Shown here: positions 20,845-31,086 of the stretch, in pieces
Layout: each line of letters starts with the position of its first letter
How positions within the stretch are numbered: position 1 is the stretch's first letter
Assembly: GCA_947396885.1 (NCBI GenBank)
Contig: OX377201.1
Span: 28,807,923-28,871,922, forward strand
DNA length: 64,000 bases
From: Heligmosomoides polygyrus polygyrus
Lineage: Eukaryota > Nematoda > Chromadorea > Rhabditida > Heligmosomidae
Direction of reading: 5' to 3'
Position numbers and translations under genes: made by a program
Notes under the pieces: model-generated
Database searches by the model: none
What the model was told of the DNA's origin: nothing
The model's input: only the letters and a program-made list of their open reading frames with translations

Positions 20845-21708
20845 ATGTCCCAGATCAGAACACGTCAGAATGGAAAGAAAAACGATTCAGCCTATGCTGA
20901 GCTAAAAATTCCTACGCTTGACGACATTGCAAAAATGTCTGTAACTGAGATCATTACTGCCATTGCTGAGCGTAACAAAGATCCGGTTGTGGCAAAATTC
21001 ATTGAAGGCCTTACAGCAAAGTTACCGCTAGAAATGTCTGAAATGGTCGACGCTGAGAAACGTGGACGTAGCTTAGTTCTTTCTGGGGTACCGGAATCAG
21101 CTTCCGACCTTCCACCCTCCTCAAAACAACAGGAGTTAGAAAGCAATGTAAGTCAATTATTGGATCACCTAGGGGTAGAATGCAGACCAGTCGAGTTATA
21201 TCGTATGGGCAAACCGAATGACTCTCATCCGCGACTTGTTAAGCTGGTATTGCCTTCAAGATCGCATTGGGTTACTGCGCTGTCCAACGCATATAAGCTG
21301 CGCTCCTCCCGATTCAAGGATGTATACATTCGTAAAAGCTTAACAGCCGCAGAAAGAAAACGGGAATTTAACCTAAGACAAGAATGTAAGGAACGCAATA
21401 AGATAGCAAAAAAACGCGACTGGGTAGTATACCGAGGAGAACTTAGGCGTGTAGAGGAGCTTCCCAGAGCCCGTACTCAGGGAAACCTACCCACCGACAC
21501 GGATCCTTTCAGGATTAAAACCCAAAACATCCAAAACCCCCATCCAAGCGACCGACCCACCTCAATCAATGCTCAAACATTGGAAAACTCGAGAAACAGC
21601 CAGCTCACCACAATCAAGCACCGGAATTCGAGAAACGACCGACCCACCCCAATCAATCTCCTAGCATCGGGAAACGGCCGACACTCCTCAATGAATCCGC
21701 AAATATGA
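20845..21708 (+). CDS. LINE ORF1 protein, intact frame of 287 residues
   Basis: The start ATG is at 20845 (MSQIRTRQNGKK). The N-terminal part has a helical segment (IPTLDDIAKMSVTEIITAIAE), then GRSLVLSGVPES, an SQLLDHLGVECRPVELYRMG segment and RLVKLVLPSRSHWVTALSNA, ending in a basic region (ERNKIAKKRDWVVYRGELRR). This order is that of ORF1 proteins of CR1-type LINEs, which bind element RNA. The tail (residues ~215-287) is a repetitive N/P/T-rich linker with recurring DRPTSIN-like units. Its stop TGA (21706-21708) overlaps the ORF2 ATG (21705-21707). A decayed relative with the same order lies at 40113-40795. Confidence 0.8.
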   Translation: MSQIRTRQNGKKNDSAYAELKIPTLDDIAKMSVTEIITAIAERNKDPVVAKFIEGLTAKLPLEMSEMVDAEKRGRSLVLSGVPESASDLPPSSKQQELESNVSQLLDHLGVECRPVELYRMGKPNDSHPRLVKLVLPSRSHWVTALSNAYKLRSSRFKDVYIRKSLTAAERKREFNLRQECKERNKIAKKRDWVVYRGELRRVEELPRARTQGNLPTDTDPFRIKTQNIQNPHPSDRPTSINAQTLENSRNSQLTTIKHRNSRNDRPTPINLLASGNGRHSSMNPQI

Positions 21709-24280
21709 AATGCTATCTTTTCAATGCACGCAGCCTTACAAATAAGATACATCACTTGAAATTCTTTCTACATGCTATCAACCAGATTTTCTGTTCGCCA
21801 CAGAAACGTGGCTTTCCTCGAAGGTGAACTACCCTGAATTAACTGAACACTTACCATACAAGGTTTTCCGCGCAGACCGCATAGATCGTAAAGGTGGAGG
21901 AGTATGTTGTTTCACTAAGGACTACATCAATGTATTCCCCATTGCTTATCCTTCCAGTCTTCACTCAGACATCCTTTGCATTGAAGTGATAGATTCCACC
22001 AGTCTTTTGAATTTTACTGTAATTTTGACATACAGACCACCCAACTCAAGCACTCTTGATGACGAAGAACTCATCGACTACCTAAGTTATATATGTTCTT
22101 CGCACAAACACGTTATGATCTTAGGAGATTTGAATCTTGACATTAACTGGATAACTCTCAACGCCCTCACTTCAAGTTCAAAAAATTTTTTAGAATTATT
22201 TCTTGATTGCAATCTAAAACAAAACGTATGCGAACCCACACGTGGCAAATCCGTTCTTGATATCATCCTTACATCCTGGGATAGTGTGCAAAATGTTTCA
22301 ATATCTGCACCTTTCGCGTCTTCTGACCACAACGTTATTAATTTTGAAATTGAATCCGTCTTGCCAACTCCGTTAAAGATACCCTTACCTAATTTCGCTC
22401 AAGCAAACTATATCGCCCTACCGTCCTACTTTTCCTCAATGAATTGGTGGGATGTGTTCCAAAACTACACATCTGTTTAAGACATGTACAAACGATTTTG
22501 CCTAATAGCGTACCGTGGGTTTCAGATGTATGTACCCTTTCATTCTGTGGAAGCACCGAAACAAAGATACCCCAAACATATTACAAATCTCATCATGCAG
22601 AAATGCCGATTATTTCGAACCCTCCCAGATCCATTATACAAACCTCAATATAAAAAAGTCTGCTCAAGTTTGGATAGTCACTTGAAAAAGTTCCTAGCAA
22701 ATAAGGAAAGACGTATGGCTAGGAAATCAGATAATAAACGTCTATTTAATTGGATCAGCCGTGCACTTAAAGGAGTAGGTAATCTTCCGGTGCTACATGA
22801 TGATACTGGAAACAAATATGTCAAAGACACTGAAAAGGCCAATGCCCTAGCCAAATTTTTTGCTTCCGTCTTCTCACCCGATAGTCAAAAAGGCGATAGC
22901 AATTTTTCTGTTTCATCCGAACCTTCCAGAAATTTAGATGAAATTAGGATTTCTCCTGAGGAAGTGTTAAAAGTACTGAAAAAGCTAAAGTGTTCCTGTT
23001 CCGTCATTTACGATGGAATACCTCAAATTGTGTATAGGAAATGTGCCTTGGCATTATATAAACCTCTTGCAATGATCCTAAATGCGTCTTTACTGTTTAG
23101 TGAAGTTCCTTCCCTTTGGAAAGAAGCTATTATAACTGCCATTCCAAAAAAAGAGAACTCCTCTCTTTTGACTAATTTTCGTCCAATTAGCATTACCGCA
23201 CCACCGATCAAAGTTTTAGAGAAAATCATAAGGGATAAATTACACTCATGGCTTAATAAGAATAATCTGATACCTTTGGAACAACACGGCTTTACTGTTG
23301 GAGCATCAACTGTTACCCAAATGGCTGATTGTGTGTATGACTGGCACACTGCCTTAAACAGAGGAAACTCCGTAGACGTGATTTGCTTCGATTTTTCGAA
23401 AGCATTCGACAAAGTATGTCATTCGAAACTACTTTTCAAATTGAAAAACATGGGTATAGGAGGTCCACTGTTGAACTGGATCACCTCGTATCTACAAAAC
23501 AGAAAAATGACGGTGAAAGTAGGAAACTCCTTCTCCGAACGTTATGACTGCACCAGTGGAGTACCACAAGGAGGTGCCCTTTCTCCTTTACTGTTTCTCA
23601 TTTATACCAGTGATTTGCCGGCAAGACTGATAACTCACCCCCTAGTAAAGGTACAGATGTTTGCAGATAACGTAAAAATATATGGAGCTTATAATAATTC
23701 GAATCAGTTAGAAGTTTATAACGCCTTAATAAAATCTATATCAAATATGATGGAGTGGGCTTCAACATGGGAAATTCCAATCAATCTTTCAAAAACGTCT
23801 ACCTTTCATATGGGGAACTTACCTATGATGGAATATAAAATCAACAATAATGTTTTGGGTATAGACAGTACTCCACGCGATCTTGGCATTCATCTCGATA
23901 CAAGACTACGATTTGATAATCAAATCAACATCACCGTTCGGAAGGCCTTTTCAGTCATGTTTTCTATCTTACGAAATATATACACCAATGATCCTGCAAC
24001 ACTGCTAAAGCTTTATAAAACGTATGTAATCCCAATTATAGAATATGGTTCCCAAATATGGAGTCCCCATACTAAAAACAGACAAATAAAACTAGAAAAA
24101 ATACAAAGAACTTTCATACGAATCCTAATGTTTAAATGTTTTCCAAGTGCAGATTACCCAAGGAACATGCCTAATTACAAGGAACGGCTAAGATTTTTCA
24201 ACCTTCGTAGTCTTCTATATCGAAGAGTGGTTAATGATCTAACATTTTGTTTTAAAATATTGAAGGGACTAAAAGCTTAA
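21705..24280 (+). pseudogene. LINE ORF2: endonuclease and reverse transcriptase
   Basis: Starts MKCYLFNARSLTNKIHHLKF, the usual first strand of an AP-type endonuclease. A one-base loss near 21782 shifts the frame; then ADRIDRKGGGVCCF, LTYRPPNS, ILGDLNLDINW and a final SDHN complete the endonuclease. A TAA at 22478-22480 interrupts the same frame. The reverse transcriptase (22484-24280) has FRPISITAPPIKVLEKI, EQHGFTVGAS, FDFSKAFDKVCH (motif A) and GVPQGGALSPLLF (motif B). Motif C reads FADN where FADD/YADD is required, so the catalytic site is damaged. The enzyme would have nicked the target and primed DNA synthesis there. Confidence 0.9.
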
Positions 24281-24557
24281 ACTAAAAGCTAGTAAATATT
24301 GGATTTTCAGACCCAGTCGAGGCCGTATGAGTACGCTATCACTGCACTGTGAAAGAATTCATAGTAGACACGGAAATGGGCTATTAAACTCACTGTTCTT
24401 TAGAACAGCGAGATGGCTTCAATTAATTCCACGCAATGTTATAGAGGCACCCAATGTTCCGACATTTAAGAAGCGACTTAAAAAAATAGATCTGCTATCA
24501 ACTCTTCACATTCCAGATCTGTAAACACCATCTGTACAGATCAATGAAGTTCAGAAT

Positions 24558-25575
24558 AAAGAGATCTCGATTATCCCGGCATATGAAGCACGGCGTTCGC
24601 TCTTTATTTACGCAGATAAAGGATAAAGGATAAAGGACGGCGTTACTCAATCCCTTTTGGGATGCGCCAGCGCATTCTACTTCTACGGGATGTCGTGGAG
24701 GCGACATGAATGCGTATTTGGCCATACAATGACTTGCGGTGGCCAGCCGATGAACAAGTCAGCGCTTTATCCTTCCCAGACAAGTCTGGTACCAATTCAC
24801 CGACCCCGGAGGGATGGAAGGCTTGGTTGGCCTGGGTGGGAAATCCGAACCAGGAACCTGGTATCGGGTGCAGACGACAGTCGCGCCTCCTCGGACTGCG
24901 CTACACGCGCCCATTTACGCAGATTCACGAAGGAAACAAGAAATCATTAGAAGAAGAATACAGGCTACAATAATTATGCCGTTTTCTTCTCAATAGCTAG
25001 ACGGACAACCTTACTATTATTACATAATGTTAGCGTCCTATTATAAGGATAAATAATAATAATAATTCTTCAGATGTTCCCCACATTGCTCTATTACACA
25101 CATGGGCTCCGGTACTTATCTCGACAGTGTTTAATTATTCTCACGGACTATAACGACGACACTATCTATATCTATATTGCTCGACTGTTCTCGCGATTAT
25201 AACGACTATACTACCTATATATCTACATATTATATATAATTTATAACACACAAATATAGTGAAGAGATCCTGATTATCCCGACATATGAAGCATGACGTT
25301 CGCTCTTCATGTATGCTGTTGCACGAAGAAAACAAGAAATTATTAGAAGAAGAAGACAAGCTACAATAATTACGTTCCCGAAATTGCTCTATTACGCTCA
25401 TGGGCTCCGATATTGATATCGATAGTGTTCAATTATTCTCGCGGACTATAACGACGACACTATCTATATCCATATTGCTCGACTGTTCTCGCGATTATAA
25501 CGACTATACTGCCTACATATCTAAATATCTATATCTGCATATATATTCTTTATGGCGCACAAATATGTGCATTGT
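24558..25575 (+). repeat. tandem duplication in the LINE 3' UTR
   Basis: A roughly 310-bp unit occurs twice. Unit 1 runs 24558-25255 (with the SINE and about 90 extra bases inside), unit 2 from about 25262 to 25575. Shared blocks include GATTATCCCGACATATGAAG, CATTGCTCGACTGTTCTCGC and GATTATAACGACTATACT. The unit ends near an AT-rich tract and precedes the AATA tail. Confidence 0.75.
24618..24912 (-). mobile_element. tRNA-derived SINE family 1, full copy with perfect target duplication
   Basis: Read on the minus strand it begins GGGCGCGTGTAGCGCAGTC (A box), carries the B-box-like GGTTCGGATTTCC, and ends in three TTTATCC units. Both sides carry ATTTACGCAGAT (24606-24617 and 24913-24924), a perfect 12-bp duplication, which fixes the element at 295 bp. 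It sits in the first 3'-UTR unit of the LINE. Confidence 0.92.
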
Positions 25576-25771
25576 AATAAATAAATAATAAATAAATATG
25601 CGAAACGAACAAGTAAAATAGAAGAACACACGGTGCACGTCGGCGGCGAGTCCCGAGGAGAGGGTGGAAGACAGCTGCAAAGTGATGGCGCCCCTTTTAT
25701 GCGGACCCGAGATCATTTGCGCGCCGATCACCCACGCGCCTGATCGACCCATCACAGATCTAACTCGTCGC

Positions 25772-27637
25772 CTAATACGCGCGACGCTTAGGTGCCCATG
25801 TTGGCCCTGACATGCCCTCCCCTCGGGAAGACATCGCCCTCGATGTCAGTCTCTCATTAACCATGAGCGGTAATCTAGCTCCAGCAGCTTTATTTCTCAC
25901 TGCCTCGTACACGTATTTTGGCAAGGCTGTTCCTACATAGCTATGGTAGAACTGCGCAGCACCTTCAGGCGCTCCGACCTCTATGAACAATTTTCCTTCT
26001 ATCCGGCAATTACTAGCTGTGGTGAAGACATGGTTTCGCTTATCAAGTTTCTGCAGAGCTTCATCAAATGATTTCCAAACATCGACCATGCCGAGCCACT
26101 TTCCTTGGTTCTTGAATGTTATCGGCGGCCATGCTGTTGCGATCTTCCCTCCTTCTTCCAGGAAAGTCTTCGCAGCCCCAATCAGCTTGCCTGAAACGTC
26201 GTACTTGAAAACTGAGTCGAGCGGCCATACAATTACCCATAGGCGGAAACTGCGCCACTCTTCTAAGATCTCAGCCAGTCTGTTAAAATCGATGACAACT
26301 CTCGTCGCAACTTCTCGAAGTCCATCTCGTTCCATTGGGCTCGCTCCTTCAAATGCCGCAAACCCCACGGGTCCTGTCTTCTTCGGCTTGTCCAGTTTAT
26401 CTTGATCCACTATTTCTTCCTTCACTTTCCGAAGCGCCTCATTGTACGAGCGGTGAACCTCGTAGTACTCGATCGACGTATGTTCCGCGATTTTGCCGGT
26501 GTTACATATGAAATCAGTCCATTCAATACATTTGCTGTACGCAAACTTCAGCACAATCCTGAGCGAATTCGCATCGAAGCACACATGGCCTTGTCGGTGG
26601 TACTTTATCTTCGTACCCAAGTCAATGTCATTACGAAGAAAGATGCTACACGCGAGCCACGCGGTCCACAAGTTTCTGAACTCCTCCTTAGCTACCGCTC
26701 CGAAGAACGACACTCTTTCTATATCTCCCAGACGCGAACCTTCGAAGCATCCTTCCGCACACTTGAACAGGAGGTGTCCCTTCTCGAGGGGGCTCAACAA
26801 CGATGCTCCTCTGAAACGACAATCAGTCAGTTTGGACACTCTCGCCTGCGTCGCTGTTTTCTTTCTACCCTTTTTCCCTCTACTGGTCTGTGTGTCCATT
26901 CTTTCTTCGGAAATATAGCCAGGCACAACTCGCAACATGTCAATCTGTATTCTGACCGGTTCTGTGTTTTCCCCTATTCTAGTGATGAGAGCTGAATTAT
27001 TGCTTACTTCCAGTACCCTGAATGGTCCGGCCCATTCTCCAGCTAGTTTTGGGTGGGTACTCTTCCCTTTTTCTCTTGGCTCCAAGGCATATACTCTATC
27101 CCCTACCTTTGGGTGCCGTTGGATGTCCACTTTATTACGCTCATCGTATGATCTTTTCATGCTTTCCCGAATACGGCTATTATGGTCTCTTACTCTTTCA
27201 TGGATCTCGGATACTCCCTGTAATAATTCTATCTTGTAGTCATCTATAGATCTATCCATCAAATACCAAGATTGTCCGGCATTGGGTAAGATGTCTGACG
27301 GGAAATTGGGATCTCTTCCATGCAAGACGAAGTAGGGACTCTCTCCTGTCGCTGAATGTGGTGTCATATTGTATGCCATAAGGCAGAACGGCAGTCGTAC
27401 GTCCCATTCTGTTGGTACCGTAGTGGTCTTTCTCAACATCGCCAGATTAGTGCCATTTAACCGCTCAGTCGCACCGTTTTCCCTAGGGTTGTAGCCCTTT
27501 GTAAACGTATGTCTGATGTTTGTAATCTCGGTGATTTCCTCCAACACCTTATTTTCGAATTCTCCGCCTCTATCTGAGATTATAGCCCTTGGCCAGCGGC
27601 AGCCGTCGGTTATCCACCTAACAAATACCAAATACAA
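25772..27637 (-). CDS. gypsy B integrase C-terminal half with long extra domain
   Basis: A 621-residue frame. Residues ~15-60 hold the integrase core from [13 protein letters not shown] (second catalytic aspartate) to [11 protein letters not shown] (glutamate). [15 protein letters not shown] and a GPF/Y-type segment ([14 protein letters not shown]) follow at ~110-215. A basic linker ([14 protein letters not shown]) leads into about 350 residues (26830 to 25772) that match no integrase domain I know. They include [38 protein letters not shown] and [19 protein letters not shown]. No signal peptide or membrane helix is evident, so it does not look like an envelope. The last ~13 codons lie inside the 3' LTR. 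The first catalytic aspartate is in another frame upstream. Confidence 0.8.
   Translation of the reverse strand: MYLVFVRWITDGCRWPRAIISDRGGEFENKVLEEITEITNIRHTFTKGYNPRENGATERLNGTNLAMLRKTTTVPTEWDVRLPFCLMAYNMTPHSATGESPYFVLHGRDPNFPSDILPNAGQSWYLMDRSIDDYKIELLQGVSEIHERVRDHNSRIRESMKRSYDERNKVDIQRHPKVGDRVYALEPREKGKSTHPKLAGEWAGPFRVLEVSNNSALITRIGENTEPVRIQIDMLRVVPGYISEERMDTQTSRGKKGRKKTATQARVSKLTDCRFRGASLLSPLEKGHLLFKCAEGCFEGSRLGDIERVSFFGAVAKEEFRNLWTAWLACSIFLRNDIDLGTKIKYHRQGHVCFDANSLRIVLKFAYSKCIEWTDFICNTGKIAEHTSIEYYEVHRSYNEALRKVKEEIVDQDKLDKPKKTGPVGFAAFEGASPMERDGLREVATRVVIDFNRLAEILEEWRSFRLWVIVWPLDSVFKYDVSGKLIGAAKTFLEEGGKIATAWPPITFKNQGKWLGMVDVWKSFDEALQKLDKRNHVFTTASNCRIEGKLFIEVGAPEGAAQFYHSYVGTALPKYVYEAVRNKAAGARLPLMVNERLTSRAMSSRGEGMSGPTWAPKRRAY
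25813..25825 (-). other. polypurine tract of gypsy B
   Basis: The minus strand reads GAGGGGAGGGCA directly before the 3' LTR start TGTCAGGGCC. This is the expected plus-strand priming site; it also codes inside the integrase-linked frame. Confidence 0.8.
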
Positions 27638-28105
27638 ATTCTGCTACCGTCCGCGCAGTCTTATCGGGAACAGGATAAGCAGCGGCGTATTTAGAGAACA
27701 AATCGATAACAGTTACTGCATATTTGTTCCCTCTTGACGTCAATCCCAGTTCTAGGATGTCCACTCCAATTACCTCATATGGACTGCTCGTTACCACAGT
27801 GGAATGATAACCTGTCGGGGGTTGTGAATGAAACATTTCTGGCATTCCTTAGATCATTTGCGTACATCTCGCGCCATGTTTGGCCAAAATACTTCCTTGG
27901 ACAATTTGTTTAATAGCTTATTGGCGCTAAAGTGCCCTCCGAACTGCCCTGCATGCGCCCCGTGGAAGATTTCGTAACGAAAACTCTCTGGCACAACGTA
28001 AACTAGAGATCCATCCTCCCGATACATCATCAGTTCTCCGTTGTCTATTACGAAGTCAGCCATGCGCACTGGAAATCTCTTTCCTGGTATTCGTACTATA
28101 CGTCC
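27618..28105 (-). pseudogene. gypsy B integrase N-terminal part
   Basis: The zinc-binding domain appears as FHGAHAGQFGGHFSANKLLN...WPNMARDVRK, with the CQKC pair in the following segment after a stop near 27850. The core begins SSPYEVIGVDILELGLTSRG, giving the first catalytic aspartate, and continues to DLFSKYAAAYPVPDKTA. A frameshift near 27620-27640 links it to the next frame. Together with the downstream frame it supplies the DDE triad of a gypsy integrase, which inserts the cDNA into chromosomes. Confidence 0.85.
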
Positions 28106-29640
28106 ATTTTACCGTTTTCAAGACATTCTATCACTTCGACGAATAAGGGATCTCTCTCCAACTCCTTCATCCACTTGGTTTTCTCTACTGCCCGCACTGA
28201 ATTCACTACCACGTCATTCTATCCTTCAAGTGACTCCTTTTGCACATTGGGCACACCCCGGCTTAAGGCGTCCGCGATGACGTTGGCTCTCCCTTTCACG
28301 TACTTAATGTGTAGCTTATATCGCTGTACCTCTAGTGACCACCTAAATACACGTGCAGACACATTGGTTCGTTGAAACAGTGCAGTGAGTGGTTGGTGGT
28401 CCGTCATCACCGTTGTTGGAAGCCCATATATAAACATATGAAATTTCCTGATGGCTACCACCAGTGCCAACGCTTCCAAATCCGTGATGTGATAGTGTTT
28501 TTCAGCCTTACTTAATGTTCTCGACGTAAAAAATATTGGACGCAGGTGTCCATCTTCTCCTTCTTGGGAAAGCACTGCGCCTAATCCCGCATTCGATGCA
28601 TCCGTGCAATTTATAAAGGGTCTTACTCCAGACCGAGCTGCATCCAGGTTCGGCTGTGCTAGGACGGGCGCGCTACATACCATCCGTTTCACTTTATTAA
28701 AGGCAAGCTCGTGTTCTGAATCCCACGTCCACTTCGCCTTGGTCGAGGTCAACCGAAACAAACACCCAGTGTGCTTGGCGAATCCTAGACAACATTTTCT
28801 GTAGTATGACGCAAGTCCCAGAAATGTTCTTAACTCCTTAGTGTTCTCCGGCCTTGGGAAATTTTGGACTGCCGACACTTTTTCAGGATCCATGTGAATC
28901 CCTTCTTCGTCAATCATATGTCCTAAGAATGACACTTTTATCTGGAGCAATATACACTTCTTCGCCTTCAAGCGCAGTCCTGCTTGCTTCAGTTTTTCAC
29001 ATACAACTCGAAGCAATTCCAGGTGTCTCGCCTTTGTTTCCGTGCATATAATAATGTCATCGATATAGCAAAAGACCTCAGAGCCCATTACATCGTGGAG
29101 AACGTTGTCCATGAGTCTCTGGAATACTGCAGGACTCGTGCTTAACCCAAAAGGGGTTACTTGGAACTGAAAGAGTCCCTCCGGCGTGGTGAAAGCTGAT
29201 TTTTCTTTAGCCGCCTCTGACAAGGGGATCTGCCAATAGCCACTACATAGATCGAGCGTGGAGAAGAACTTTTTCCCACCTGAACTCTGCAAAATTGCTT
29301 CCATTGTAGGGAGTGGGTATGAATCCTGCTTGATCCTCTTGTTCAGCTCTCGATAGTCGACGCATAAACGGAGCGATCCATCCTTCTTCTCTACTAATAC
29401 AATGGGGAAAGCCCACGGCGAAGAACTTTTCTCTATGATGTTGCGCTTCTGTTGGTCCTCAAGTAATCCCCTTAGCATCGGCCGGACACTCAGCGGAACA
29501 GGTCTCGCCTTTAGTTTTTCCGGTGCGCTGTCTCCTATATTTATATTCATTTCAACGACAGTGGTCCGCGACAGCTCCTTATCCGACACAGCGAATGCGT
29601 CTTCGCATGCCTCCACTACATTTACCAAATCACTATCCAA
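28106..29640 (-). pseudogene. gypsy B reverse transcriptase and RNase H
   Basis: The frame opens with a protease-RT linker (VVEACEDAFAVSDKELSRT). The RT has LKARPVPLSVRPML, DGSLRLCVDYRELNKRI, TLDLCSGYWQIPLS (motif A), VTPFGLSTSPAVFQRLM (motif B) and FCYIDDIIICT (motif C, YIDD intact). The thumb and connection follow (FLGLASYYRKC). RNase H has INCTDASNAGLGAVLSQEG, KHYHITDLEALALVV, VMTDHQPLTALF and ANVIADALSR, so all four acidic residues are present. A TAG follows at 28219; the same frame then continues through a linker with a second stop before shifting near 28105. The polymerase itself is uninterrupted for about 470 residues. Confidence 0.92.
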
Positions 29641-31082
29641 GTTCTTCCCACTCGCATTATCCCTAGCTGCTGCAAAAGTAAGTCCCTTCTTTCCTTTGTC
29701 GACGTCGACTTGTTATCGTACGCAGGGTTCAGCATCAGTGGATTCACTTCTTCCCATTTTTCGTGCCACTTTTCCGTACCCCATTGCCCAATCTCGTCCC
29801 CTTCCTTCCAAAGCGCAGCCGAGTTCGAAAAATTATCGACAGGCACAGTAGCACGTTGGTTCTCTATTTTAAAGACTTCGTTAGCGACTTCCTCGTTATC
29901 AGACCACAAGATTTTCTCACCCCGGTTCACCTTCCTACATTCCACTTCGACCATTCCTGATGAGTGCGGTGGGATATACGTCCTTCTTATAACTCGAGCA
30001 GTGCCTTTGTTTTCAACCACAGCTATCTCAGTATCCTCGGTGTCTGTTCTTCCTTCTCCTTGCGCACCGGACATGGAAATCCTCACTCCGAGCTGCCCCA
30101 AAGCATTCATCCCTACCAGGACTTCGTCGTTTTGGCGTGAGATGTGGAATGGGACCTTCGCTTTACGTCCTCCTTCCAGTTCTACCTCTATGGTCACGGC
30201 TCCAAATATTTCCATTTGATTCCCCGATGCGTCGAACACTGGGCCTATGTCCGTGCCACTGATGGTGGGCAATGAATCGACATCGAATCCATTGCTCATT
30301 GCTTTCTCCAAGAGGTCAACCGGGACTATGCTCACCATAGACCCACTATCAATCAAAGCTGGTGTCGTCAGTCCTAGCAGTCTCAGGTTTCTCCGTATTA
30401 GGTTCCCTACAATCTTATGCCTGTTGCTATCACCCTTGTTCGTGTCCACTTTAACACTATAACTTCGAATCTTCCGAATAATATCGGAAACAACCTGAGT
30501 TTCCTTAAGTGGTGGGTTGACCTTACTAGAATTCTTGATGTTCCTAACTGTTCTCAACTTTTGCGGACAATCCTTTGCAAAATGTCCCGCCCTTGCACAG
30601 TTGAAGCACTTCCTAGCTTCATCTGGGGCATATTTTCTTTCAACTGCATGTGGTTGTGCCCTATGAGAACTCGGTGTCACTGTCCAATCCTGGGACTCCG
30701 TCGGCTTGCTATACTTTCGACTTGTTCTGTCTTCCCACATGACCTTTGACTGCTCAATGCTTATAGCAATTTGCTTTATTTCTTCGTATGCTTTAGTGGG
30801 GCCTACGCGATGTAGTGCGCTCATCAACTGTACGTACTCCGGCCACTCGCGTAAATTTTCTAGCAAAATTTGGGTGTATTCTAGCGATCTAGATTCAGTA
30901 TTGCTATCTGGATTTGCCTTCCTCCCGAGTCTCTCTAGCACTATGCAGAAGTCTGCGACGTCCTGTCCCGGTCTAATGCGTAAATTCCGCAACTCCGCAA
31001 TCGCTCTCATCCTATCAGCTACCGAGTCATTCGACAACAGCAAGCCTAGTCCCTTTATCACAGCCTCGAATCCCTTATTCAT
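29622..31082 (-). CDS. gypsy B gag C-terminal part and aspartic protease
   Basis: A 486-residue frame. Its first part is the end of capsid (MRAIAELRNLRIRPGQDVADFCIVLERLGRK is encoded near the 31020-30930 region), followed by one zinc knuckle, CFNCARAGHFAKDC, near 30610-30570. From about 30380 comes a retropepsin with LTTPALIDSGSMVSIV, where the active site is DSG instead of DTG, and later EVLVGMNALGQLGV. It overlaps the RT frame by 19 bases in a different frame, which could be a programmed shift site or decay. Upstream it meets the 31087-32007 frame through another shift near 31083-31110. Confidence 0.8.
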   Translation of the reverse strand: MNKGFEAVIKGLGLLLSNDSVADRMRAIAELRNLRIRPGQDVADFCIVLERLGRKANPDSNTESRSLEYTQILLENLREWPEYVQLMSALHRVGPTKAYEEIKQIAISIEQSKVMWEDRTSRKYSKPTESQDWTVTPSSHRAQPHAVERKYAPDEARKCFNCARAGHFAKDCPQKLRTVRNIKNSSKVNPPLKETQVVSDIIRKIRSYSVKVDTNKGDSNRHKIVGNLIRRNLRLLGLTTPALIDSGSMVSIVPVDLLEKAMSNGFDVDSLPTISGTDIGPVFDASGNQMEIFGAVTIEVELEGGRKAKVPFHISRQNDEVLVGMNALGQLGVRISMSGAQGEGRTDTEDTEIAVVENKGTARVIRRTYIPPHSSGMVEVECRKVNRGEKILWSDNEEVANEVFKIENQRATVPVDNFSNSAALWKEGDEIGQWGTEKWHEKWEEVNPLMLNPAYDNKSTSTKERRDLLLQQLGIMRVGRTWIVIW

Positions 31083-31086
31083 TGTG

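Larger units (their letters stand above)
20689..25594 (+). mobile_element. CR1-like non-LTR retrotransposon (LINE), copy 1
   Basis: Two-ORF LINE inserted in the gypsy LTR, bounded by AATATGC at 20682-20688 and 25595-25601. ORF1 is a nucleic-acid-binding type protein, ORF2 holds an apurinic-type endonuclease and reverse transcriptase. The 3' end is an (AATA)n tail just before the right AATATGC. CR1/Jockey-type assignment rests on the architecture and the RT motifs; the exact clade was not tested. Confidence 0.88.
20585..25812 (-). repeat. 3' LTR of gypsy B, interrupted by a LINE
   Basis: LTR sequence occupies 20585-20688 (TGTCATGTATGAGAGC...) and 25602-25812 (...GTTGGCCCTGACA), together about 315 bp, the length of the right LTR. 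Ends are TGTCA...TGACA. The LINE sits between two copies of AATATGC. Confidence 0.93.

Noticed and set aside
25772..26830. Envelope protein downstream of the gypsy integrase
   Set aside because: The extension is in the same frame as integrase and shows neither signal peptide nor membrane anchor.
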